DNA from: Bacteroidales bacterium
GTDB taxonomy: Bacteria; Bacteroidota; Bacteroidia; Bacteroidales; P3
NCBI GenBank assembly: GCA_017962445.1
Contig: JAGCVI010000023.1
Span: 62,001 to 126,000 of the forward strand
Reading direction: 5' to 3'
DNA: 64,000 bases
Shown here: piece after piece, positions 1 to 7,317 of the stretch
Position numbering within the stretch: the stretch's first letter is position 1
Layout: every line of letters begins with the position of its first letter
Made by a program: the position numbers and the translations under genes
Notes under the pieces: generated by a model
Seen by the model: the letters and a program-made list of their open reading frames with translations, nothing else
The model's database searches: none
What the model was told of the DNA's origin: nothing

Positions 1-228
1 GCGGAATACGACGCGTCGAACTGCGAAGTTTTCCCCAATCCTACAACAGGATTGCTGAGCGTCAATTCCCCAGGCCTGCAGAGGATTGAGGTGGTCGACC
101 TCGGTGGACGTAAAGTGGTAGAGTCCAATAACAATAGTGTTAACTTGTCGAATCTGCCTAATGGTCATTATCTCGTGCGGATTGTAACATCCTATGGCAC
201 ATCGGTGCGACGTGTGGTGAAAAAGTGA
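1..228 (+). CDS. C-terminal end of a T9SS type A cargo protein (5' truncated)
   Basis: An open frame runs in from the left edge and stops at 226-228. The 75 visible residues read as a type IX secretion sorting domain: a VFPNPTTG start motif near residue 10, a VVDLGGRKV strand, an LPNGHYLVRI strand and a basic tail ending VVKK. In this family the domain directs export through the T9SS and is usually cleaved or attached to surface lipopolysaccharide. The functional part of the protein lies outside the window, so its activity cannot be inferred. A strong terminator follows 29 bases downstream. Confidence 0.85.
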   Translation, partial: AEYDASNCEVFPNPTTGLLSVNSPGLQRIEVVDLGGRKVVESNNNSVNLSNLPNGHYLVRIVTSYGTSVRRVVKK

Positions 229-257
229 CACAATAAAAACATTCTTTTTAAGTTATT

Positions 258-298
258 CGATGTACAGATGCCCCAAAGCCTCTGTACATCGTTTTTTT
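258..298 (+). terminator. Rho-independent terminator of the T9SS cargo gene
   Basis: A perfect 11-bp stem (258-268 with 281-291), a 12-base loop and seven T residues (292-298). The T tract ends exactly where the next ATG (299) begins. Confidence 0.9.
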
Positions 299-1570
299 AT
301 GAAGAGATTTGTCGTACTTCTGATTATGCTTATGGTGGCTGCCGTTCCGTCGGCGAGGGCTACTTATCTGCTTATACCTATGGATGAAACGCAGCGTAAC
401 CACCTCAAGGCGTATGGAATCGCCTATTATGCGTTGGAGCGTGACGTTGAGGTGACATGGCTGCTAAACTACCGTGGCGGATCTTTCATGATGAAATATG
501 CCGATGCCATCGAGCGTGAAGCGCGCCTGCGCGGTGTCAGCATTGAGGCTATACCCGACGGCCAGTCGACGGCCATTCTCAGCGATATTGCAGATGCCTC
601 GGTCAATATGGATGCAGTTCGGCTTCAGAAGGCACCCAAGATTGCTGTCTATTCACCAAAAAGCAAACTACCGTGGGATGATGCTGTGACGTTGGTGATG
701 ACCTATGCAGAGATACCTTATGATGTGGTCTATGATGAGGAGGTGATAGCAGGAGTGTTGCCACAGTACGACTGGCTTCATCTTCACCATGAGGATTTCA
801 CAGGTCAGTACGGCAAGTTCTGGGGCAACTACCGCAATGCCCAGTGGTACATTGAGGATGTCCGCGACCAAGAGGCACGGGCGCACAAACTCGGCTATTC
901 GAAAGTGTCGCAGCTGAAACTGGCAGTATGCCACAAAATCCGCGATTTTGTTATGGGTGGAGGTTTCTTGTTCGCCATGTGTTCAGCTCCCGACAGCTAC
1001 GATGTGGCACTGGCAGCTGAGAATGTCGACATCTGTGACGTTATGTTCGACGGCGACCCCATGCAGCCCAATGCCCAACAGATGCTTGACTATTCAAAAT
1101 GCTTTGCTTTCAAGGATTTCCGGATTAGCACCAACCCGTCTGAATACGAAATATCGACTATCGATATCGACGACCGTACCCGTACCCGTCAGGTAAACGA
1201 AAAGAATGATTTCTTCACGCTATTTGAGTTCAGCGCCAAATGGGACTGGGTGCCGACAATGTTGACACAGAACCATACGCGCATAATCCACGGCTTCATG
1301 GGTCAAACCACGGCGTTCCGCCGTGAGACAATCAAGAGCAGCGCACTGATTATGGCCGAAAACAAGGAGTTGAACGAGGTGCGCTACTTGCACGGCGAGT
1401 ACGGCAAAGGCACTTGGACTTTCCTTGGCGGACACGACCCTGAAGACTATCGTCATTTTGTGGGCGACCCGCCAACCGACCTGTCTCTTTATCCAAATTC
1501 ACCTGGCTATAGGTTGATTCTTAATAATATATTATTCCCGGCAGCCAAAAAGGAAAAACACAAGACTTGA
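299..1570 (+). CDS. Secreted protein of a Bacteroidota family often labelled asparagine synthetase B; true function unknown
   Basis: A 423-residue protein with a signal peptide (MKRFVVLLIMLMVAAVPSARA) followed by TYLLIPMDETQ. I chose ATG 299 because an upstream ATG at 260 lies inside a terminator stem and would give a poor N-terminus. From memory, close relatives carry the name asparagine synthetase B in databases, but neither the N-terminal cysteine glutaminase nor the SGGxDS pyrophosphatase motif of that enzyme is present, so the name is not supported. Residues around 225-245 (GGGFLFAMCSAPDS) resemble the nucleophile-elbow region of class I glutamine-amidotransferase-like folds, which suggests a ThuA-like fold. 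It probably acts in the periplasm or at the surface. The stop lies 26 bases before the next likely start. Confidence 0.75.
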   Translation: MKRFVVLLIMLMVAAVPSARATYLLIPMDETQRNHLKAYGIAYYALERDVEVTWLLNYRGGSFMMKYADAIEREARLRGVSIEAIPDGQSTAILSDIADASVNMDAVRLQKAPKIAVYSPKSKLPWDDAVTLVMTYAEIPYDVVYDEEVIAGVLPQYDWLHLHHEDFTGQYGKFWGNYRNAQWYIEDVRDQEARAHKLGYSKVSQLKLAVCHKIRDFVMGGGFLFAMCSAPDSYDVALAAENVDICDVMFDGDPMQPNAQQMLDYSKCFAFKDFRISTNPSEYEISTIDIDDRTRTRQVNEKNDFFTLFEFSAKWDWVPTMLTQNHTRIIHGFMGQTTAFRRETIKSSALIMAENKELNEVRYLHGEYGKGTWTFLGGHDPEDYRHFVGDPPTDLSLYPNSPGYRLILNNILFPAAKKEKHKT

Positions 1571-1596
1571 CAAGGTTAACCTTAACGATAACTCTC

Positions 1597-3042
1597 ATGA
1601 GAAAAAATATCATCATAGCCGTTTTGCTATCCGTTTTTTGTTCTTCGTTCTCTGTCTCCCATGCGCAGAACTGGACGACTTTTGACATGAAAAATTCGGA
1701 GCTCGGCAACTCGGTGCTCGCCATGGCTTATGACTCAAAGAACAACAAATGGTTCGGTACCGACTTGGGTATGGCACGGCTCTCTGGCAAGACCTGGACG
1801 GACTTCTCGATGTTTAACGAAAAGCTCAAGGGGCAATATGTCAATTGTCTCACCGTCGACGCCAACGGCGTGCTGTGGATTGGCACCGACGACTATGGCG
1901 TGATTGAATTCAACGGTTCGCGCTGGACTGAGCACAAGGAAGAAATGAAGCGGCTTCAGATGAAGTTCATCTCGAAAATAGCCATCGACCGCAACAATGT
2001 GAAATGGATTGGCGTGACACTGGGCGGACTGGTGCGTTACGACGGTCAGGACTGGAAAAAATACACATCAACAGATTCGGAGTTAAACAGCGATTTCATA
2101 CTCTGCGTCGCCATCGACAAACGCAACAGGAAATGGATAGGCACCAACGACGGCATATCGGTTTTTGACGACAAGGGTTGGACATCCTACACCACTTCCA
2201 ACTCGGGACTGACGCACAACATAGTGCCGGCAATATTGATTGACAAGGACGATACGAAATGGATTGCCACCCTTGGTGGTTTGATTCGTCACAGCGGTAA
2301 CAGCTGGACGGTCTATACAACACCGTCCCTTCCGTGTGACCAAGTCAACGACCTGGCTTTTGACCCCTCTGGGGCTATCTGGATTGCCACAGACAAGGGT
2401 GTGGCTCTGTTCGATGGCGACAGCAACTGGCATCAGTATACTCACAAGAATTCGCAACTTCCCAACGACAAGATACGCCGTGTGATGGTCGACGGACAAG
2501 GTGTCAAGTGGTTTGGCACGGATTTGAGAGGCTTGGTGCGTTTCAGCGCGCAGCCAGTGATGGGACATGTGCTTGACGACAAGGGCCGTCCTGTGAGCGG
2601 AATAACAGTCAGCGACGGCACCAACGAGGCAGTGACAGACAATAATGGCAAGTACTATCTTGAGGTGGCCACCAACGCTACGGTCACACTCGCTCCCAAG
2701 GCGGAGGGACGCTCGGTTGAACCGGCAAACAGAAAGCTGACCACCGTCAAAGGGGCTTGCTTCGGACAGGATTTCGTCGTTTCGTCGGGCATGATTGCCG
2801 AGGGCTCTTCCACGGAGCGTGTCATGGTCAACCCGTTCCTTGACCAGGGCTATATCACCATAACTATGGAAAGTGCTGTCGCCGAGGTGGAGTTCGTAAA
2901 TTCAAAGGGCGAGTCGGTGCGCACAATTCCGCAGTACAAAAACGAGGCTCGCATAACTATCAGCAAGATGCCGAAATCTAACTACACTCTTTATATCCGT
3001 ACGGCAAAAGGGGAGAAAAAACTGTTGTTCAATTTGAAATAA
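1597..3042 (+). CDS. Secreted beta-propeller (Reg_prop repeats) protein with carboxypeptidase-regulatory-like and C-terminal sorting-like domains
   Basis: A 481-residue protein. I chose ATG 1597 over an upstream start at 1567 because it gives a clean signal peptide (MRKNIIIAVLLSVFCSSFSVSHAQ). Seven repeats of the form KWxGTxxGxxxFxG (such as KWFGTDLGMARLSG and LWIGTDDYGVIEFNG) fill about residues 40-325; they match the propeller repeats of the sensor half of hybrid two-component systems, but no kinase follows. A small beta-sandwich (GHVLDDKGRPVSGITVSDG) comes next, then about 70 residues (NPFLDQGYITITMES to the end) patterned like a T9SS sorting domain. That last module recurs in the next gene. 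Role unknown; probably a surface binding protein. Confidence 0.8.
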   Translation: MRKNIIIAVLLSVFCSSFSVSHAQNWTTFDMKNSELGNSVLAMAYDSKNNKWFGTDLGMARLSGKTWTDFSMFNEKLKGQYVNCLTVDANGVLWIGTDDYGVIEFNGSRWTEHKEEMKRLQMKFISKIAIDRNNVKWIGVTLGGLVRYDGQDWKKYTSTDSELNSDFILCVAIDKRNRKWIGTNDGISVFDDKGWTSYTTSNSGLTHNIVPAILIDKDDTKWIATLGGLIRHSGNSWTVYTTPSLPCDQVNDLAFDPSGAIWIATDKGVALFDGDSNWHQYTHKNSQLPNDKIRRVMVDGQGVKWFGTDLRGLVRFSAQPVMGHVLDDKGRPVSGITVSDGTNEAVTDNNGKYYLEVATNATVTLAPKAEGRSVEPANRKLTTVKGACFGQDFVVSSGMIAEGSSTERVMVNPFLDQGYITITMESAVAEVEFVNSKGESVRTIPQYKNEARITISKMPKSNYTLYIRTAKGEKKLLFNLK

Positions 3043-3560
3043 CAAGATAAATCCGGTTCAAACTTTTTTCAAGCATAATATTTTGTTAGGTATGAAGAGA
3101 ATATTAACAGTGTCCTGCTTTCTGTTGCTGTTTATGACCTTCTCGACAGTCAGTGCCCAAATGTCATATCCTGCACATTGGAAATTCAACGTTAAGACAA
3201 TATCGGACAAAGAGGTCGAACTTCAGTTTCAGCTTACTCTCGATGAAGGATGGAAAATATTCTCCCAAAAGTCTGATATCAATGGTCCTTTTCCGGCGGA
3301 GTTCACCTTTACACCTAATGCCAACTATCAGCGTGTTGGCGATGTTGTGGAACCTAAAGCGCATGAGGAGGATGACGAAATATTTGGGTGTAAAGTTCTC
3401 TCGTTCAGCGGCAAGGTGACTTTCCGTCAGAAAATCAAGCGCAACACTGACAAGGCCTTCGAGGTGAAGGGCTCGATTTATTGTCAGCTTGGCAGCGACG
3501 ACTCGTTTATCGCACCCGACGATATACCGTTCAGCTTCAGTGTTCCTGCAGTGAAGAAAG
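2825..3560 (+). repeat. Tandem duplication, copy 1 (approximate limits)
   Basis: The 3' end of the propeller gene, its 49-base spacer and the first 155 or so codons of the next gene. Copy 2 (about 3590-4355) repeats them in the same order. The offset is 763 bases at the left part (2836 against 3599) and 801 at the start codons (3092 against 3893). Confidence 0.8.
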
Positions 3561-3805
3561 ACGATGGAGCTTCAACCGAAAACATCAAAATCAATACATT
3601 CCTTGACCAAGGTTATATCACCATTACGATGGAAAGTGATGTTGCCGAAGTAGAGTTCTTTGATTCGGACGGCGATTCGGTACGCAGGATACCGAAGTAT
3701 AATAATGGTGTTCGCATAATCGTCAGCAAGATGCCGAAAGACCGTTACACCGTTAGCGTCCGCACAAAAAAAGGGAAGAAGAAATTTATGCTTAACATGA
3801 AATAA
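3092..3805 (+). CDS. Fusion gene: DsbD N-terminal domain without its cysteines, joined to a sorting-like C-terminal domain
   Basis: A 237-residue secreted protein with signal peptide MKRILTVSCFLLLFMTFSTVSA; ATG 3092 is preferred to an in-frame TTG at 3083. Residues 1-155 are very similar to the N-terminus of the DsbD encoded just downstream, including an identical FRQKIKRNTDKAFEVKGS block. Residues 165-237 are very similar to the last 73 residues of the propeller protein just upstream (FLDQGYITITMES, ISKMPK). The two cysteines of the DsbD copy (CNDGSC) are replaced by Gly134 and Phe139, so disulfide exchange by this domain is unlikely. The structure is what one tandem duplication across the upstream/downstream gene junction would yield. 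Function unknown. Confidence 0.85.
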   Translation: MKRILTVSCFLLLFMTFSTVSAQMSYPAHWKFNVKTISDKEVELQFQLTLDEGWKIFSQKSDINGPFPAEFTFTPNANYQRVGDVVEPKAHEEDDEIFGCKVLSFSGKVTFRQKIKRNTDKAFEVKGSIYCQLGSDDSFIAPDDIPFSFSVPAVKKDDGASTENIKINTFLDQGYITITMESDVAEVEFFDSDGDSVRRIPKYNNGVRIIVSKMPKDRYTVSVRTKKGKKKFMLNMK

Positions 3806-4355
3806 TAAGATGAATCAGGTTGGGAATAACCGATTTTTCATATTTTTGCAAAGAATCTGTTTTGCTTTTTCAAGCGTAATATATTGTTAACCATGAAGAA
3901 ATTTTATACAGCGTGTTTTTTCCTGCTGTCAGTTTTAGCTTTTTCGACAGTCACTGCCCAGATAAATCCCGCACATTGGAAATTCAATGTTAAGACCATA
4001 TCTGACTCTGAGGTTGAACTCCAGTTCCAGCTCACCCTTGACAAGGGCTGGCACATATATTCCCAGAAGTCGGATGCCAAGGGTCCCATCCCGTCGGAAT
4101 ACACCTTCGACAAGAGTTCCAACTATTCACGTGTCGGTGGTGTCACCGAGCCCAAGCCGCACGAGGAATACGACGACATTTTCAAGTGCACGGTTCGCTC
4201 GTTCAGCGGTAAGGTCACTTTCCGTCAGAAAATCAAGCGCAACACTGACAAGGCCTTTGAGGTGAAGGGCTCAATGTACTACCAGCTTTGCAACGACGGT
4301 TCGTGCATTGCCCCCGACGATGTCCCGTTCACTTTCAAGGTGCCCGCTGTTAAGG
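3590..4355 (+). repeat. Tandem duplication, copy 2 (approximate limits)
   Basis: Repeats 2825-3560: the end of the fusion gene, its spacer (TAATAAGATGAATCAGG like TAACAAGATAAATCCGG) and the leader and first 155 codons of dsbD. The spacer is 38 bases longer than in copy 1, and the extra DNA carries a TATTTTTG promoter element. Confidence 0.8.
3841..3848 (+). promoter_or_regulatory. Putative -7 element (TATTTTTG) of dsbD
   Basis: Matches the Bacteroidota TAnnTTTG consensus 45 bases before ATG 3893, in spacer DNA that is absent from the sister spacer at 3043-3091. No good TTTG -33 box is seen. Confidence 0.5.
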
Positions 4356-6118
4356 GTGCCGCCGAAGGTGGTAAAGTGTCGCAGTCAGAATCGGATTCCG
4401 ATACCATAACGGATGTCAATGGCGAGATCAAGAATTTGAAATCGCAGGTCAGGAATATCAACGGCCAATTGACACAGCTTAACAATAGGATTGACAATTT
4501 TTCTACACAAGACGATCAGCCTGTAGTTGCTGATGTGCTTGAATCTCCTTCTGCAGATGAGATCCAAACGGTTAAGACCGAGGTAATGACTGCTGACACT
4601 GCCTCTGCCACGGTTTCGGAAGATACCGGAAATGAAGAGAACGAAGAGAAGAAGAGCAAATCAATCTTGGGATTGTTCTTCGGTGCTTTGCTTGCCGGTA
4701 TTGTCACTATGTTCACACCGTGTGTCTTCCCGATGATTCCCATGACGGTCAACTTCTTCATGCACAGTAGCGAGAACAAAAGTAAAAACCGTCGTCAGGC
4801 TTGGACATTCGGACTGTCGATAGTCTTTATTTTCGCCGTTATCGGTGCGTTGCTGTCGCTGGTCTTCGGTCCCGATTCGCTCAATTTCATCGGCACGCAT
4901 GGCATACCGAACCTTATCTTCTTTGTAATATTCTTTGTCTTCTCGCTGTCGTTCTTCGGCTTGTTCGAGATAAAGATGCCTGAGAAGTGGGTCAACGCTT
5001 CAGATGCACAGGCCGACAAAGGCGGCATTATGGCTCCGTTCTTCATTGCCCTGACCACTGTGCTGGTCTCCTTCTCGTGTACGGGTCCCATCATCAGTGC
5101 CGCGCTGGTCGAGTTTGCAACATCTACGACCAACCGTTGGATTGGTCTGGTCTCCATGCTCGGTTTCGGCATCGGCTTCGCTTTGCCGTTCACCCTGCTG
5201 GCTTTTTTCCCGTCGGTGCTTAAGAATATGAAGTCGGGCGGATGGCTCAACTCGGTCAAGATTGTATTCGCTTTCCTCGAGTTGGCTTTCGGTTTGAAGT
5301 TCCTCTCCATGGCCGACCTCTTCTGGGGCTGGCGACTGCTCGACCGTGAGGTCTACCTGGCTCTGTGGATCGTCATCTTCTCGCTCATGGGTATCTACTT
5401 GATGGGCAAGATAAAGTTCAAAGGTGACGAGGATGTGCACCATATTGGAGTTATACGTCTGTTCCTCATCATTGCCTCCTTCAGTTTTGTTGTCTATATG
5501 ATCCCGGGCATGTTTGGTGCCCCGCTCAAAGGCATATCTGGATTCCTTCCTCCAATGAACACTCAGGACTTCAACTTGGCAAGTCTCGTAAGCGAAGGTG
5601 GTAACGGTGGCTCGACGGTGGAGTTTCCCGCTACGGTCAAATACAAAGACGAACTGCACAAATATAGTGTGCCGGGTTACAAGGAATTTTATGACCTCGA
5701 CGAAGCAAAGGCTTTTGCAAAGCAGCAGAACAAACCCATCTTCATTGACTTCACAGGCATTAACTGCAACAACTGCCGTGAGATGGAGAATGCTGTTTGG
5801 GGAGATGATAAAGTCAAGAAGCTTATGAACGAGAAATTCGTTATCTGTGCCCTCTATTGCGATGCGAATAATATTGAGCTTGCCAAGGAGGACTGTGTCG
5901 TCGACGACAAAGGACGTGAATTGACCACACTCGGCAGGAAGAACCTCTACTTCCAGCGCAGCCGCTATAAAATGAATGCACAGCCGTATTATGTGATTAT
6001 CAGTCCCAATGATGATTCCAACAAGCCGCTGACCAAGTCGAATTTCACCTACAAGAAGGATGTGGCCAAGTTCATTGATTTCCTCAATGAGGGTCTCGCA
6101 AACTACGGCAAAAAGTAG
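3893..6118 (+). CDS. dsbD: DsbD-type thiol:disulfide interchange protein
   Basis: A 741-residue inner-membrane protein that carries electrons from cytoplasmic thioredoxin to periplasmic disulfide targets. Signal peptide, then a periplasmic N-terminal domain with a cysteine pair at 133 and 138 (CNDGSC). A polar coiled linker follows (about 165-255, with LKSQVRNINGQLTQLNNRI). The transmembrane part (about 260-560) has Cys277 in TPCVFPMIP and Cys396 in SFSCTGPII. A C-terminal thioredoxin domain has CNNC at 625-628 in FTGINCNNCREME. All three redox centres of the family are present. ATG 3893 is used rather than a TTG at 3884. The N-terminal domain is duplicated in the fusion gene upstream. A terminator follows at 6181. 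Confidence 0.95.
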   Translation: MKKFYTACFFLLSVLAFSTVTAQINPAHWKFNVKTISDSEVELQFQLTLDKGWHIYSQKSDAKGPIPSEYTFDKSSNYSRVGGVTEPKPHEEYDDIFKCTVRSFSGKVTFRQKIKRNTDKAFEVKGSMYYQLCNDGSCIAPDDVPFTFKVPAVKGAAEGGKVSQSESDSDTITDVNGEIKNLKSQVRNINGQLTQLNNRIDNFSTQDDQPVVADVLESPSADEIQTVKTEVMTADTASATVSEDTGNEENEEKKSKSILGLFFGALLAGIVTMFTPCVFPMIPMTVNFFMHSSENKSKNRRQAWTFGLSIVFIFAVIGALLSLVFGPDSLNFIGTHGIPNLIFFVIFFVFSLSFFGLFEIKMPEKWVNASDAQADKGGIMAPFFIALTTVLVSFSCTGPIISAALVEFATSTTNRWIGLVSMLGFGIGFALPFTLLAFFPSVLKNMKSGGWLNSVKIVFAFLELAFGLKFLSMADLFWGWRLLDREVYLALWIVIFSLMGIYLMGKIKFKGDEDVHHIGVIRLFLIIASFSFVVYMIPGMFGAPLKGISGFLPPMNTQDFNLASLVSEGGNGGSTVEFPATVKYKDELHKYSVPGYKEFYDLDEAKAFAKQQNKPIFIDFTGINCNNCREMENAVWGDDKVKKLMNEKFVICALYCDANNIELAKEDCVVDDKGRELTTLGRKNLYFQRSRYKMNAQPYYVIISPNDDSNKPLTKSNFTYKKDVAKFIDFLNEGLANYGKK

Positions 6119-6180
6119 TTTGTGCAACTCTGAATCGTCATAATACAGGTTTCTGGACTTGAATTAGTTGAAATATTATA

Positions 6181-6234
6181 ATCGCCTTATCGTTCTGAAT
6201 AATTGGTTATTGCTGCGATAAGGTGATTTTTTTT
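6181..6234 (+). terminator. Terminator after dsbD
   Basis: A 12-bp stem with one G-T pair (6181-6192 with 6216-6227), a 23-base loop and a run of T residues to 6234. Confidence 0.85.
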
Positions 6235-6244
6235 GTTTGAAAAT

Positions 6245-6275
6245 TTTGTCGGTTTGCGAAATGTTAGTACTTTTG
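6245..6275 (+). promoter_or_regulatory. Promoter of the initiator tRNA gene
   Basis: TTTG (6245-6248), 19 bases, then TACTTTTG (6268-6275): a full match to the Bacteroidota housekeeping promoter, 18 bases before the tRNA. Confidence 0.85.
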
Positions 6276-6293
6276 CAAATTGAAATAACACAG

Positions 6294-6368
<75 letters not shown>

Positions 6369-6380
6369 AGACCAAAAGTG

Positions 6381-6407
6381 AGCAGGACGTCAGTCCTGCT
6401 TTTTTTA
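6381..6407 (+). terminator. Terminator after tRNA-fMet
   Basis: An 8-bp stem (6381-6388 with 6393-6400), loop GTCA and seven T residues. Confidence 0.9.
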
Positions 6408-6530
6408 TGCAAATACCATTGCGAAAGTTTTCTTTCAGGCTGTGGTATATGCATAAAAAGCAAGAGCCGTGAGGCGGTGCTCATTTTTGGTTTTGGTATA
6501 AGCCCCTTTAGGGATCGCGAGCGAAGCGAG
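6408..6530. other. Non-coding scar between the tRNA terminator and the repeated tRNA end
   Basis: No convincing gene. It holds the low-complexity run GCGAGCGAAGCGAG (6516-6529) and ends at a decayed copy of the tRNA 3' end. Confidence 0.5.
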
Positions 6531-6554
6531 TCAATTCTACCCCGCTACCAAGAC
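6531..6554 (+). repeat. Imperfect direct repeat of the tRNA-fMet 3' end
   Basis: 24 bases matching tRNA positions 6347-6372 with two single-base deletions, including the T-arm end, acceptor strand and CCA. It fits either a decayed att site of a lost integrative element or the remains of a tandem tRNA copy. Confidence 0.75.
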
Positions 6555-6583
6555 GGACTTGTCAACTGACAAGTCCGTCTTTC
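6551..6583 (+). terminator. Second terminator, after the repeated tRNA end
   Basis: A perfect 14-bp stem (6551-6564 with 6567-6580), a 2-base loop and a short T tract. It occupies the place a terminator would have after a second tRNA copy. Confidence 0.75.
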
Positions 6584-7305
6584 TATTTATTGTTCAAGAG
6601 CCTGAATCTGCTTTTTATATACATTTTTTCAAAATCGCTTAGTCCGTTTTGTCTGATAGCCTCTTGTTCAGATATTTTTTCGTATCTAGAACCATTAGAG
6701 GAATATAGACATCCGTCATCTGCAAGCCTCCAGACGGAGACTCTCCCATCTGAATAGGTTAGCGTAATGTTTTTACCATCAATTTTATAATGACCTTCAT
6801 CGTTGGACATACCGCATTCATAAAATTCATCATCCATTTTAAAGGTGATACCATCGTAATTCTTACCGTGATATCCCCAAGTTCCATGCAGTTTGTTTTT
6901 TGTTTGATTTGGCAGAGCTATTAATAGTATGAGAGCTCCAATTATAAACAATCCGATAATATATGCAATCCAGGCGTATGAATGTTTCGATTTGCTTGCT
7001 TTGGTCGATTGATGAGTATGGTTTTCCTTTAGGTAGATTTCTTTTAGTTGTTTGTATTGTTCTTCGGAGATGTCTCCAACAATATTGTATTGTTTTCTGA
7101 TTGCATTCTTAAGGTCTTCTTCTTCTCGGTTATGCTCATTTATGATTTCCTCTGCTGTTTTTGTGGGTTTTATCAATAAAGTCTGACAAAATGGGCAATG
7201 GTCGAACTTATCGCTAACCTCTTTTCCACATAAGTGATTAGGGCATATCACTGTTCCGTTATTCCCTTTATTGACTATTTCTTGATTGATTATGCTGTCT
7301 TCCAT
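6583..7305 (-). CDS. Zinc-ribbon membrane protein of unknown function
   Basis: 240 residues. A four-cysteine zinc ribbon (CPNHLC at 21-26 and CPFC at 37-40) leads into a charged helical stretch (about 45-105), one transmembrane segment (about 110-132, YIIGLFIIGALILLIAL) and a C-terminal domain with alternating strands (TWGYHGKNYDGITFKMDDEF) that looks lipocalin-like. The zinc ribbon should be cytoplasmic and the C-terminal domain outside. The gene is clearly richer in A+T than its neighbours and begins 12 bases after the fucosidase stop on the same strand, so the two may be cotranscribed. The family is not recognised; the composition and the tRNA scar alongside hint at transfer. Confidence 0.75.
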   Translation of the reverse strand: MEDSIINQEIVNKGNNGTVICPNHLCGKEVSDKFDHCPFCQTLLIKPTKTAEEIINEHNREEEDLKNAIRKQYNIVGDISEEQYKQLKEIYLKENHTHQSTKASKSKHSYAWIAYIIGLFIIGALILLIALPNQTKNKLHGTWGYHGKNYDGITFKMDDEFYECGMSNDEGHYKIDGKNITLTYSDGRVSVWRLADDGCLYSSNGSRYEKISEQEAIRQNGLSDFEKMYIKSRFRLLNNK

Positions 7306-7317
7306 GGTAATAACCTT

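Noticed and set aside
260..298. ATG at 260 as start of the 299-1570 gene
   Set aside because: It lies inside a perfect terminator stem and adds a non-signal-like leader ahead of a clean signal peptide.
299..1570. Asparagine synthetase activity
   Set aside because: No Cys2 glutaminase domain and no SGGxDS ATP-pyrophosphatase motif; the protein is exported.
5000..6127. Long open frame on the minus strand opposite dsbD
   Set aside because: It mirrors the codon structure of dsbD, has no family motifs and is explained as an antisense shadow. The same applies to long frames opposite rocD (8832-9812), ribF (14660-15892), GH20 (27882-28874), GH97 (53566-54942) and the LD-carboxypeptidase (59265-60287).
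6408..6554. Second functional tRNA
   Set aside because: Only the last 24 bases match; no anticodon arm or D arm can be folded.
6378..6569. Small open frame across the tRNA terminator and scar
   Set aside because: It reads through a terminator and low-complexity DNA; no ribosome site or family signal.
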